Source: Anaerococcus octavius
GTDB taxonomy: Bacteria > Bacillota > Clostridia > Tissierellales > Peptoniphilaceae
Assembly (NCBI RefSeq): GCF_900445265.1
Contig: NZ_UFTA01000002.1
Span: 248,001 to 312,000, forward strand
Reading direction: 5' to 3'
DNA length: 64,000 nt
The position numbers were made by a program, and so were the translations under genes. Position 1 is the stretch's first letter. Every line of letters starts with the position of its first letter. Shown here one piece after another: positions 47,662 to 56,797 of this stretch. Under the pieces are notes generated by a model. The model was not told the origin of the DNA and did no database searches. It saw only the letters and a list, made by a program, of their open reading frames with translations.

Positions 47662-50112
47662 ATGATTATAGCTCATAAAGATGAGAACGGTAGAGAACAA
47701 TCACTATTTAAACATTTAATAAATGTAGGTAATGCAAGCTTTAACCTAGGTAAACAATTAGATATTGAGTATATGTCTTTATTAGTTGGCCTTTTACATG
47801 ATCTTGGTAAGGCAGATCCCTTGTTTCAAGATAAAATAAAAAATAATAAAAATACTAGTGTAAACCACTCTTCAGCTGGTGCAAAATATTTATATCAAAT
47901 TTATTGCGATATAGGAGATGAAGATGAAAAGTTTAAAAGTCCTATGTGCCAGTCTTATACAGAAATTTTAATGTATGCCATAGAGGCCCACCATAGAGTT
48001 TTTGATATTGGTACCTATAATAAACAAGTTATCAATAGTATATATAAAAGACTTGAATATGATAGTCTAAATAGAAAATACAGCTATAACTTAGTAAGGA
48101 ATTATGCAAATAGTATTATAGACGAATATTGTAATAAAAAGTATAAGCTTTCTATTGAGGAAACCTTTACAAAAGGATTTGAAGAATATAAGAATATTAT
48201 AGAAAAGCTAGAATTAGGAAAATCAGATAATCCAGATATAGACTTTAATTATTATAACCACTGTATAATTAGACTTATCCTATCTATACTAAAAAATGAA
48301 GATATTTATGACACGATAAATGCTTATGAAAAGATTATTGATAAAAAAACATATGATGAAAACCAAGCTGTTATAGAATATTTTTATCAGCAAATAGAAG
48401 CTGAGTATGGATCTTATCCTCCGCCAACCAGCGATATAAATAAGGTAAGAGCAAGCATAGTAGATGTTATTCGCTCAAGATACGATACAGATAGCAATGG
48501 AATTTATAAACTAGATTTACCTACAGGGGCGGGTAAAACCAAACTATCATTATTATATTCTCTCCATCAAATGAAAAATAATCATAAAAATAAGATGATT
48601 TATATAGCGCCTTTTTTATCAATTCTTGAGCAAAATGCATATGAATATAGAAAAACTTTAGCAAATGATAAGTATATATTAGAGCACCACTCAAATGTAG
48701 TTGATAATACTCCTTTTGATAATGAAGATAATGATGATGATAATATAGCTGCTATGAAAGAATATATAATAGAATCTTGGGACCAGCTAGTAATTTTATC
48801 TACTATGGTGCAGTTTTCCAACACCCTATTTAAGTCAAGATCATCAAATCTTAGAAGATTTTATAATTTAAGCAATAGTGTAATCATCTTAGATGAGGTC
48901 CAATCTTTACCAGATGAGATGACCCATATCTTTAACCTAATGCTCAATTTTATAAGTAAGGTGATGAATTCTGTAATTATCTTATGCTCAGCTACTCAAC
49001 CTAGCTTAGACCATGATTCTATTAGTCATAAAATTATATATGGTGGCTCTAATAATGAAGATTATAACCTGATACAACTAGATGATAGGCAAAAACAAAT
49101 TTTTGACCGAGTAGATGTAAGTTTACTAAATGAAGGCAAAGAATCCAGGCTAACTGACATATATAACTCTGTGTTAGGTGACAAACAAAAATCTACCCTT
49201 ATAATTTTAAATACTAAAAAATCTGTAATGAACTTGTATGAAATGTTTGAAGAAGCTATGGATGATACAAGTAATTTATACTATCTAACTACCAATATGT
49301 GTCCAAAACACAGGCTTGATATCATAAATGAGATAAAAAATAAGCTAAATAGTGACATAGATGTTATAGTTATCAGCACTTCCTTGATAGAAGCAGGAGT
49401 AAACTTAGATTTTAGGAGATTGTATAGGTCATATGCGGGCTTTGACTCCATTATCCAAGCCGTGGGCAGGTGTAATAGAGAAGGAAAATATGATAAAGGA
49501 GAAGCCTACCTAGTAAATCTAGATAAGGACGATGAAAAGCTAGGTAATTTAAAATCTATTGAAAATAAGAAGAATATAACCAAGAAAGTATTAGACAACT
49601 ATGATGGAAACTTTGATATAGAAGATTTAAATAAAAGATATTATGCTAAACTATTTTCTAACCTAGATGATTTAGATAAAAAGGTGGCAGATAATAAAAC
49701 TTTACTAGACTTACTTTCTTTTAATAAAGAAATCAGACAAAGTGGGGATATGGAAGGAATAAATGCCCAAGCTCTAAAAGAAGCATCTGATCAGTTTAAC
49801 CTAATAGAGGATAGTAGTGAGTCAGTAATTGTTTATTATGGTGAAAGTTTTGCTTTGATAGAAGAACTCATAGCAGCGATAGAAGAATTTAGGGGTTATG
49901 ATGGTAACAAAGAAAAGATTAATGAAATTAAAATTTTATTAAATAAACTCCAACCCTACACTATAAGTATATATAATTTAAATGATTTTGAAGATAAGTT
50001 AGTAAAGATAGATGGACTAGATGCATTTGGAATAAAAATATTAAATGAATCAAACTATGATGAAAAAGTTGGATTGACTGAGGAGTCTAAGTTAGAAAGT
50101 TTTTTGATTTGA
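47662..50112 (+). CDS. cas3: CRISPR-associated Cas3, HD nuclease-helicase (type I-C)
   Basis: 816 residues. An N-terminal HD nuclease domain has His18, His46-Asp47 (LLHDLGK) and the later histidines NHSSAG (69) and EAHHR (110-111). The SF2 helicase has Walker A LPTGAGKT (286-293), DEVQ box (411-414), the SAT motif LCSATQP and motif VI QAVGRCNREG. It is recruited by Cascade to unwind and shred target DNA. TGGAGG lies before the ATG. It is first in the locus but is separated from cas5 by 217 bases with a hairpin and a fresh promoter. Confidence 0.95.
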   Translation: MIIAHKDENGREQSLFKHLINVGNASFNLGKQLDIEYMSLLVGLLHDLGKADPLFQDKIKNNKNTSVNHSSAGAKYLYQIYCDIGDEDEKFKSPMCQSYTEILMYAIEAHHRVFDIGTYNKQVINSIYKRLEYDSLNRKYSYNLVRNYANSIIDEYCNKKYKLSIEETFTKGFEEYKNIIEKLELGKSDNPDIDFNYYNHCIIRLILSILKNEDIYDTINAYEKIIDKKTYDENQAVIEYFYQQIEAEYGSYPPPTSDINKVRASIVDVIRSRYDTDSNGIYKLDLPTGAGKTKLSLLYSLHQMKNNHKNKMIYIAPFLSILEQNAYEYRKTLANDKYILEHHSNVVDNTPFDNEDNDDDNIAAMKEYIIESWDQLVILSTMVQFSNTLFKSRSSNLRRFYNLSNSVIILDEVQSLPDEMTHIFNLMLNFISKVMNSVIILCSATQPSLDHDSISHKIIYGGSNNEDYNLIQLDDRQKQIFDRVDVSLLNEGKESRLTDIYNSVLGDKQKSTLIILNTKKSVMNLYEMFEEAMDDTSNLYYLTTNMCPKHRLDIINEIKNKLNSDIDVIVISTSLIEAGVNLDFRRLYRSYAGFDSIIQAVGRCNREGKYDKGEAYLVNLDKDDEKLGNLKSIENKKNITKKVLDNYDGNFDIEDLNKRYYAKLFSNLDDLDKKVADNKTLLDLLSFNKEIRQSGDMEGINAQALKEASDQFNLIEDSSESVIVYYGESFALIEELIAAIEEFRGYDGNKEKINEIKILLNKLQPYTISIYNLNDFEDKLVKIDGLDAFGIKILNESNYDEKVGLTEESKLESFLI

Positions 50113-50117
50113 TATAC

Positions 50118-50156
50118 CAAATAGAAAAGAAATATTTCTTTTCTATTTTAAGGTAT
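50118..50156 (+). terminator. Long hairpin after cas3
   Basis: ATAGAAAAGAAAT pairs with ATTTCTTTTCTAT, extended by TATACC/GGTATA outside. There is no proper T-run, so it may stabilise the cas3 mRNA 3' end or be an inefficient terminator. Confidence 0.5.
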
Positions 50157-50236
50157 ACATTATTAGTACATTTTTTCAATCCGCTAGTAAAATTACTAGA
50201 TATTTGTATTATACTTTTTTTTTAACCTCTATTCAT

Positions 50237-50265
50237 TTGACACTTATAAGAAGTTGATGTAATAT
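50237..50265 (+). promoter_or_regulatory. Promoter of the cas5-cas8c-cas7-cas4-cas1-cas2 operon
   Basis: TTGACA (50237-50242), 17 bases, TAATAT (50260-50265), with a leader of about 60 bases before cas5. Confidence 0.65.
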
Positions 50266-50329
50266 TAAATATATGAGATGAATTAACATTATTAGAACAT
50301 TGAATAAAATATAGTTTTGAGGAGGTAAA

Positions 50330-51058
50330 ATGGATCAATCAAAAACTTTTTTTGCGAAGATTTATGGGGATTACGCGTTATTCAGTTCCCCATATTCCAA
50401 ATCTTCTGGGGATAAATCAAGCTATCAAGTTCCCACAAAAGAAGCTTTACGTGGGATAGTTGACCAAATTTATTTTAAACCAACTTTTAAGAATGTAATT
50501 GAAGAAGTGAAAGTTCTAAATGAAATAAAAACAGAAGCTATGGGAGCTAGAACTTTAATGATGGGAGGGTCTAATGATTTGAACTCTTACACTTATTTGA
50601 AAGATGTATCTTATCTGGTCAAATTTCACTTTGAGTGGAACCTAGATAGGGAAGATTTAGCCCATGATAGGAATATCAAGAAACATGAGGCTATAATGGA
50701 GAGGTCTTTAAAAAAAGGTGGTAGAAGAGATGTTTTTTTAGGGACCAGGGAGTGCTACGCATTTGTTGAAAAAATAGATAAAGAAGAATATGAAAATGCC
50801 AAGAGCTTTTATGATGGTCAAAGTCTATCTTTTGGTATCATGTTTCAAGAATTTATCTACCCTACTGAGCCAGGTGGGGAATTGGTATCGTGTTTTACAG
50901 AAACTAGAATGGAGGATGGGGTTATCACCTTTAAAGACAGCAAAGACTGTGAAATAAAAAATACCCTAGATACCTATAGTTTTAAATACCCAGATGAAAT
51001 AAAATCAGTTGATAAGGAATATGAAGAATATGAAAATTTTGAGGAGGGTGGTCTATGA
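50330..51058 (+). CDS. cas5c: Cas5c (Cas5d), crRNA-processing endonuclease of type I-C Cascade
   Basis: 242 residues. In type I-C systems, which have no Cas6, Cas5 cuts the pre-crRNA and stays on the 5' handle. The residues matching the catalytic set described for Bacillus Cas5d are visible: Tyr48 in GIVDQIYFKPTF and Lys118-His119 in NIKKHEAIMERSLKKGGRRDVFLGTREC. GAGGAGG-like sequence precedes the ATG and the stop overlaps cas8c by four bases. Confidence 0.93.
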   Translation: MDQSKTFFAKIYGDYALFSSPYSKSSGDKSSYQVPTKEALRGIVDQIYFKPTFKNVIEEVKVLNEIKTEAMGARTLMMGGSNDLNSYTYLKDVSYLVKFHFEWNLDREDLAHDRNIKKHEAIMERSLKKGGRRDVFLGTRECYAFVEKIDKEEYENAKSFYDGQSLSFGIMFQEFIYPTEPGGELVSCFTETRMEDGVITFKDSKDCEIKNTLDTYSFKYPDEIKSVDKEYEEYENFEEGGL

Positions 51059-53016
51059 ATGCACTAGAAGCTCTTCTTAACTCCTATAACTATGCTGAAG
51101 ATATAGGACTGGTAGATAATAACGACTATCCTATATTATTACCTATCTACCATAGTAAATTAAAATCTAATGGAACAAATATTATAAAGGTTGAAATCAA
51201 AAAAGATTCAAGCTTATATCAGGTATCCTATCTAGACCAATATAAAAGTAAAGCTGATGAAGATAATAATATAAGTGATGTAATACTATTCCCAGTAACT
51301 AAAGACTCTGCATCAAGATCAGGTAGAAAGGCTCCATCACACGCCCTAGTAGATAAGGTCAAGTATGTATTTGATGAAGATGGAAACTTATATGAAGATT
51401 ACAAAGAAAACCTATTAGCCTGGATAAATTTTGAAAAAGATCAAGATATTAAAACATTCCTTAAGATTATTTTTGAGTTTCTAGATAAAAAAGATGCTTT
51501 AAAAAGTATAGCTAGTAATTTAGTAAATGATTTTAAAAATCTAAGTGGCTATGATATAGAATACGAGAATAAAAATGTAAATATATCAGATGTCTTTTTG
51601 GAGTTTGAGATAAGTTCATTTTTAGGGGATAAAGATGTAAGCGTAAGCTCTTATAAAGATTTGCATAAATCTTTTATAAACTTTACAAACTCCATAGATA
51701 GTCCAAATGGTATATGTAATATTTCTGGGAAAGAAGAATATATTACTCAAAAACACAGGGGGCTATTAGGCAATGCAAAACTTATAAGTGTAAGTAATAA
51801 TAAAGAAGCCTATGTAGGTAGACTTAATAAAGATACCTCTAGCTTAAATGTAGGTAGAGAAACTTCTGAAAAAATCCACCTCATGCTTGCTTATCTTATA
51901 GAAAATAATAAGTCCCATATAAGGATAGCTGAAAAACAGTACTTAATAACATGGTTTTCTGAAGATATTAAAAACTCTCAAAACATAGATATAACTTTCA
52001 AAAAACCAAGTGGAAAAAACTTAGACTTTCTTAACCAACTTGCAAGTACTAGTATCAAAACAAGTCCTGCCAATATAAATACTGAAAATATAAGCCAGTC
52101 TTTTAAGCTTGGAAAAGCAAATTATAGTGATGATTCTAACTTTTATTGTATGATAATTGACTCATTTAACCCTGGTAGGGTAGTTATAAAATACTTTAAC
52201 CAACTAAAAGTTTCGGAATTACAAAATAACTTAAAAAAATGGGAAAGTAGATACCATTGGGATAAATACAATGAAAGTATTGAAGATTTTAATCCATTTA
52301 CTCCATCATTTTATAGTATCTTTATAAATGCTTATGGCATAGAGAGAACTTTAAAAAATGGCAGAAGTTTAGACTATGATAATAAAAATTTTATGAATAA
52401 TCAGTACGTTTCTTTGGTAACTAGCCTACTTAATGGAAGTTCTTTACCTAAAAATATAGAAAATAAATTTAAGCAAAATATCAGAAAAAGAAATAGTTAC
52501 AAAGAGCCTAGAGTTTGGAATAATTTATTATTTGTAGCAAGAGCAGTACTTAAGAACTCAAATGGAAAGGATTTCACAAGAATGATTGATAAAGATAATA
52601 ATGATAGGTCTTATCTTCTTGGAAGATTACTTAGTGTCTATCACAATATTGAACTAAGCACATATACAAGCAGAGATTTAAATGTAGGAAATGAAGAAGA
52701 CTATCCACAAAGACTTACAAATGCTGAGAAGTTTTGGAGTAACTATCTAGATAGACCAGCGACAACAATTACTATATTAGAAAAAAAGACCAATACTTAT
52801 TTAAATAAGCTAAAGACAACAGATTATAGGATGTATAAGGGATTAGACACTATAAAGTCACAATTACTTACAAAAATAAGTGAAAATTATAAGCTAGATG
52901 ATAAAAGCTTTAATATGCCTTTAGATTATAAATTTTTATTTGGATATACCGCTCAAAATAGCTCTATATATGGACTAAAAAATCAAGTGAATAAGGAGAT
53001 AGAAAATGATAAATAA
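51055..53016 (+). CDS. cas8c: Cas8c (Csd1), large subunit of type I-C Cascade
   Basis: 653 residues. Recognised as Csd1 by position and by the block CNISGKEEYITQKHRGLLGNAKLIS, equivalent to the CxVTG region of the family, followed later by DRSYLLGRLLSVYHNIE. The large subunit recognises the PAM and recruits Cas3. The protein is more divergent than its neighbours. The last ~145 residues probably are also made separately as Cas11c (see 52582-53016). It overlaps cas7 by 11 bases. Confidence 0.9.
   Translation: MNALEALLNSYNYAEDIGLVDNNDYPILLPIYHSKLKSNGTNIIKVEIKKDSSLYQVSYLDQYKSKADEDNNISDVILFPVTKDSASRSGRKAPSHALVDKVKYVFDEDGNLYEDYKENLLAWINFEKDQDIKTFLKIIFEFLDKKDALKSIASNLVNDFKNLSGYDIEYENKNVNISDVFLEFEISSFLGDKDVSVSSYKDLHKSFINFTNSIDSPNGICNISGKEEYITQKHRGLLGNAKLISVSNNKEAYVGRLNKDTSSLNVGRETSEKIHLMLAYLIENNKSHIRIAEKQYLITWFSEDIKNSQNIDITFKKPSGKNLDFLNQLASTSIKTSPANINTENISQSFKLGKANYSDDSNFYCMIIDSFNPGRVVIKYFNQLKVSELQNNLKKWESRYHWDKYNESIEDFNPFTPSFYSIFINAYGIERTLKNGRSLDYDNKNFMNNQYVSLVTSLLNGSSLPKNIENKFKQNIRKRNSYKEPRVWNNLLFVARAVLKNSNGKDFTRMIDKDNNDRSYLLGRLLSVYHNIELSTYTSRDLNVGNEEDYPQRLTNAEKFWSNYLDRPATTITILEKKTNTYLNKLKTTDYRMYKGLDTIKSQLLTKISENYKLDDKSFNMPLDYKFLFGYTAQNSSIYGLKNQVNKEIENDK
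52582..53016 (+). CDS. cas11c: Putative Cas11c small subunit, internal start within cas8c
   Basis: In-frame ATG at codon 510 of cas8c, with GGAAAGGA ending ten bases upstream. The 144-residue product starts MIDKDNNDRSYLLGRLLSV, the part of Csd1 from which the small subunit is known to be translated in other type I-C systems. The knowledge is from the family; that this ATG is the one used is inference. Confidence 0.5.
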   Translation: MIDKDNNDRSYLLGRLLSVYHNIELSTYTSRDLNVGNEEDYPQRLTNAEKFWSNYLDRPATTITILEKKTNTYLNKLKTTDYRMYKGLDTIKSQLLTKISENYKLDDKSFNMPLDYKFLFGYTAQNSSIYGLKNQVNKEIENDK

Positions 53017-53878
53017 TAAAATTGACTTTTTAATGACAATTGAAGTAAAAAATGCCAATCCAAACGGAGACCCTCTTACCTCAAATATGCCGAGAATAGA
53101 CTCGCTAGGCTATGGGATCATATCTGATGTTTGTATCAAAAGAAAAATTAGAAATAGGATGCAAGACCAATTTAAAGAAAATGATTTAGGAGAAGGCTAT
53201 GATATCTTTGTAAAGGCAAATGATAGGATAGATGACGATTTTAGATCCTTAGAAAAAAGATATAAGGCTTATTTTGATAAAGAAAAAGATAACGAAGTAA
53301 TAGAAAGATCTATGAATGAAAAATGGATAGATGTAAGATCTTTTGGTCAAGTAGTAACATTTAACAAAAAATCAATAGGTATCAGAGGCCCAGTATCAAT
53401 ATCTATTTCCAAGTCCCTAGACCCAGTTATTACAGAAACTATGCAAATAGTAAGAAGTACCAATGGACAAGATGCAGGGGAGAAGAGATCATCTGATACT
53501 ATGGGTAGTAAAAACTTTATAGACTATGGAGTTTATCTAATACAAGGAAGTGTAAATTCATTTTACTCAGAAAGAACTGGTTTTGATGAAAAAGATTTGG
53601 AAATTTTAAAAGAAGCTTTAAGAACCTTATTTATCAATGATGTATCAAGTGCTAGGCCAGATGGAAGTATGGAAATAAAAGAGATTTACTGGTTTACCCA
53701 CAGCAATAAGCTAGGCAATGTATCAAGTGCTAAGATAAAACAGCTAGTAAACTATGATCAAATTGACATAAACAATACCAATCCTTCCTATGAAGACTAT
53801 AACTTTAGACTAGATGATAAAAAGCTAAAAGAATATAAAGATAAGGGACTAACGCTCGAAATTATTGAAGGAATATAA
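53006..53878 (+). CDS. cas7c: Cas7c (Csd2), backbone subunit of type I-C Cascade
   Basis: 290 residues. Typical features are the start DFLMTIEVKNANPNGDP (the family's NPNGDP), SYGIISDVCIKRKIR-type region, and RGPVSISISKSLDPV. Several copies coat the crRNA spacer. An AAGGAG lies before the ATG inside the end of cas8c. cas4 starts directly after its stop. Confidence 0.95.
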   Translation: MINNKIDFLMTIEVKNANPNGDPLTSNMPRIDSLGYGIISDVCIKRKIRNRMQDQFKENDLGEGYDIFVKANDRIDDDFRSLEKRYKAYFDKEKDNEVIERSMNEKWIDVRSFGQVVTFNKKSIGIRGPVSISISKSLDPVITETMQIVRSTNGQDAGEKRSSDTMGSKNFIDYGVYLIQGSVNSFYSERTGFDEKDLEILKEALRTLFINDVSSARPDGSMEIKEIYWFTHSNKLGNVSSAKIKQLVNYDQIDINNTNPSYEDYNFRLDDKKLKEYKDKGLTLEIIEGI

Positions 53879-54526
53879 ATGTCAGCCCCAGATGATTACT
53901 TAATGCTAAGTGGCATCCAACACTTTTATTTTTGTAAAAGACAATGGGCGCTTATCCATATAGAACAGGTATGGTCTGACAACTCCTTTACAGCTGAAGG
54001 TAACAAGCTCCACGAAATAACTGATGACCCTTATTTAAAAGAAAAAAGAAATAATATTATTATCTCAAGAGCCATACCAGTTAGCTCAAAAGACCTAGGT
54101 TTATCAGGTATCCTAGATACTGTAGAATTTATAAAAAGTGATAAGGGTATAGAAATTGCCAATAATAAAGGATTGTGGATGCCCAATGTAGTCGAATATA
54201 AGAGAGGGAAAGCCAAAAAAGATAACAGGGATGTAGTACAAGTAGCTGCCCAAGTAATGTGTTTAGAAGAAAAATATAATATTCAGATAGAAAGTGCAGA
54301 TTTATTTTATTTTTCTACCAAGAAAAGAGAGACTATAGCCATAACCAATCAGTTAAAAGATGAAGTCAGAATCATGGCAAATCAAATGCACACTATGTAT
54401 GAAAATAAACTCACCCCAGATGCAGAGTACTTTAAAAATTGTACTATGTGCTCCCTTTATGATTTATGCATGCCCAGACTTACAAAAAAGAAAAAATCAG
54501 TACAAAATTATTTGCTAGGTGAATAA
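53879..54526 (+). CDS. cas4: Cas4, spacer-acquisition exonuclease
   Basis: 215 residues. The iron-sulfur cysteines are YFCKRQW near 20 and the C-terminal CTMCSLYDLC; the RecB-type nuclease residues are in GILDTVEF and VEYKRGKAK with QVAAQ. Cas4 trims prespacers and selects those with a correct PAM, working with Cas1-Cas2. The ATG follows the cas7 stop with no gap. Confidence 0.94.
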   Translation: MSAPDDYLMLSGIQHFYFCKRQWALIHIEQVWSDNSFTAEGNKLHEITDDPYLKEKRNNIIISRAIPVSSKDLGLSGILDTVEFIKSDKGIEIANNKGLWMPNVVEYKRGKAKKDNRDVVQVAAQVMCLEEKYNIQIESADLFYFSTKKRETIAITNQLKDEVRIMANQMHTMYENKLTPDAEYFKNCTMCSLYDLCMPRLTKKKKSVQNYLLGE

Positions 54527-54527
54527 T

Positions 54528-55559
54528 ATGAAGAAATTACAAAATATCCTATACCTAACCATAGATGATGCCTACCTATCAAAAGATGGGGAAAATGTAG
54601 TAATTATTAAGGATTCTAAAGTTTTAAAAAGATTTCCTATCCATATATTAGATGGAATTATGTGTTTTAATTACACAGGAGTAAGTCCAGCTTTGATGAA
54701 ATTTGCTATGGAAAATAATTTGCTTATTTCCTTCTTTACACCAGAAGGTAGGTTTTGTGGTAGGGTAATAGGTAAGACAAATGGCAACGTACTACTAAGA
54801 AGACGTCAATACCAGTTAGCTGATAGCGATGAAAGCTTAGAGTTTGTGCAAAATATTATCTATGCAAAAATATTTAATTCTAGAAAAGTATTAAAAAGAG
54901 CAATCAGAGATCACAAAGAAAAGATAGACTCAGAAAAACTTTTATCAACCATAGACTTTATAGACCTTGCTCTAAAAAATATATGGAAGGCAGACAACAA
55001 AGATAGTCTAAGAGCTATTGAAGGAAATGTAGCCAGCAGATACTTTGCTTGCTTTGATGAAATGATAGTATCCCAAAGAGATGAATTTTATTTTATAGAT
55101 AGAAATAGAAGACCACCAGAAGATAATACAAATGCCCTTCTATCTTTTATGTATTCACTTTTAACATATGAGATGCAATCAGCCCTAGAAGGAGTAGGAA
55201 TAGATAGCTATGTTGGATTTTTCCATGTAGATAGACCAGGAAGAAGCTCCATGGCACTAGATATGATAGAAGAACTAAGGGCTTATATGTGCGATAGACT
55301 TGCCCTAACTATGATAAATAGAAATATTATCACTGCAAAAGATTTTGAGAAAAAAGAAACAGGAGCAGTACTATTAAATGATAAGGGCAGGGCAAAGGTG
55401 CTAGAAAATTGGCAAAAAAGAAAACAAGATGAGATAATGCATCCATTTATTAACGAAAAGATAAAGATAGGACTATTACCACATGTGCAAGCTATGCTTT
55501 TAAATAGGTATATAAGAGGAGATTTAGAAGCTTATCCACCATTTCTGATGAAAGGTTAA
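54528..55559 (+). CDS. cas1: Cas1 integrase (type I-C)
   Basis: 343 residues from the ATG at 54528, chosen because AGGTGA precedes it at good spacing; an in-frame GTG at 54519 overlaps cas4. Metal-binding residues Glu165 (RAIEGNVAS), His233 (FFHVDRPGR) and Asp245 (SMALDMIEEL) are present. Cas1-Cas2 inserts new spacers at the leader end of the array. Confidence 0.95.
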   Translation: MKKLQNILYLTIDDAYLSKDGENVVIIKDSKVLKRFPIHILDGIMCFNYTGVSPALMKFAMENNLLISFFTPEGRFCGRVIGKTNGNVLLRRRQYQLADSDESLEFVQNIIYAKIFNSRKVLKRAIRDHKEKIDSEKLLSTIDFIDLALKNIWKADNKDSLRAIEGNVASRYFACFDEMIVSQRDEFYFIDRNRRPPEDNTNALLSFMYSLLTYEMQSALEGVGIDSYVGFFHVDRPGRSSMALDMIEELRAYMCDRLALTMINRNIITAKDFEKKETGAVLLNDKGRAKVLENWQKRKQDEIMHPFINEKIKIGLLPHVQAMLLNRYIRGDLEAYPPFLMKG

Positions 55560-55564
55560 TTATT

Positions 55565-55858
55565 ATGATGGTGTTGATCACTTATGATGTAAATACAAAG
55601 TCGGAATTAGGTACTAAAAGACTAAGGAAAGTAGCAAAACAGTGCGTCAATTATGGCCAAAGAGTTCAAAATTCTGTATTTGAATGTTCACTTACACCTG
55701 CTCAATTAGTTAATTTAAAAAAGAAACTATTAGATATAATAGATGAAGAAAATGATAGTATTAGATTTTATAATTTAGGGAAAAATTGGCAAAATAGGGT
55801 AGAAACCATAGGAAAAGATGACAGTTACGATCCCGATAAAGACCTGCTTATAATCTAG
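55565..55858 (+). CDS. cas2: Cas2, structural partner of Cas1
   Basis: 97 residues with the ferredoxin-like start MVLITYDVNT and later NSVFECSLTPAQL; typical length. A second ATG at 55568 is an equally possible start. It is followed by the leader and the array. Confidence 0.94.
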   Translation: MMVLITYDVNTKSELGTKRLRKVAKQCVNYGQRVQNSVFECSLTPAQLVNLKKKLLDIIDEENDSIRFYNLGKNWQNRVETIGKDDSYDPDKDLLII

Positions 55859-55981
55859 ACGACCCCAATCACCCATAAAATACCGGAGCACTCGCGCTAT
55901 ATATGACCATAATATGATGGATTTTATGAGTTTTCGTATTTTTTTCTAATAAAATTCATACAAAAACCTCTAAAAAATGCG
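55859..55981 (+). promoter_or_regulatory. CRISPR leader
   Basis: 123 A/T-rich bases between cas2 and the first repeat, with a GC-richer start and no coding capacity. Its side agrees with the degenerate repeats lying at the far end of the array. Confidence 0.7.
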
Positions 55982-56670
55982 GTCACCTCCTATACGGAGG
56001 TGTGGATTGAAATTGATGATGAGGTTAGAAACTTTGACAACATAAGGCAAGTCACCTCCTATACGGAGGTGTGGATTGAAATTTTATTTGCTATTGTTAA
56101 CTCACTATTAGCAGGGCGTCACCTCCTATACGGAGGTGTGGATTGAAATATATTTACGCTTTTGTTGCCTATTCATATCAAATCGGTCACCTCCTATACG
56201 GAGGTGTGGATTGAAATATAAAAAGTGTGATAAAAGAGTTGTACAGAGTGTGTCACCTCCTATACGGAGGTGTGGATTGAAATACTAATATCATCTTTAG
56301 TTAGTAAGTTTTTAGGCTCGTCACCTCCTATACGGAGGTGTGGATTGAAATTAGGTCTAATTTTTGTAGGCTTACGTATAAAATCACGTCACCTCCTATA
56401 CGGAGGTGTGGATTGAAATAGATTTGATAGAGAGCAAGGTGTCATCTGTATCTAGTCACCTCCTATACGGAGGTGTGGATTGAAATTACATTTTGTCGCA
56501 TCTCTTCTTGGCCACCTACAAGGTCACCTCCTATACGGAGGTGTGGATTGAAATTCCAGAGGATAAGTTGTTTATGTTGTATCTGTTAGTCACCTCCTAT
56601 ACGGAGGTGTGGATTAAAATATTTATCCTATCAACCAAAGTTACATAAGCCCTTTGTCACCTCCCATACG
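55982..56670 (+). CRISPR. Type I-C CRISPR array, ten full repeats plus a truncated terminal repeat
   Basis: The 32-base repeats begin GTCACCTCC and end GTGGATTGAAAT; CACCTCC and GGAGGTG form a seven-base stem around TATAC. Starts: 55982, 56051, 56118, 56186, 56252, 56320, 56388, 56455, 56523, 56589. Ten spacers of 34-37 bases. Repeats 1-9 are identical; repeat 10 reads GGATTAAAAT, and repeat 11 (56656-56670) stops after GTCACCTCCCATACG with one change. The repeat end GGATTGAAAT is typical of type I-C, matching the Cas genes. Confidence 0.98.
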
Positions 56671-56797
56671 AACCATCACTATTTGATTTTTATGACCAAT
56701 TAAATAAAAATTATAAATCTTTATATCTTCTTAACCAAACTCGGAGTATGATATACTTATAAATTAATACTTATATTTTATAGAAAGGGATGGTTTT

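Noticed and set aside
50184-50220. Terminator formed by CTAGTAA/TTACTAG and the later run of Ts
   Set aside because: The T-run starts about 15 bases after the stem, too far for an intrinsic terminator.
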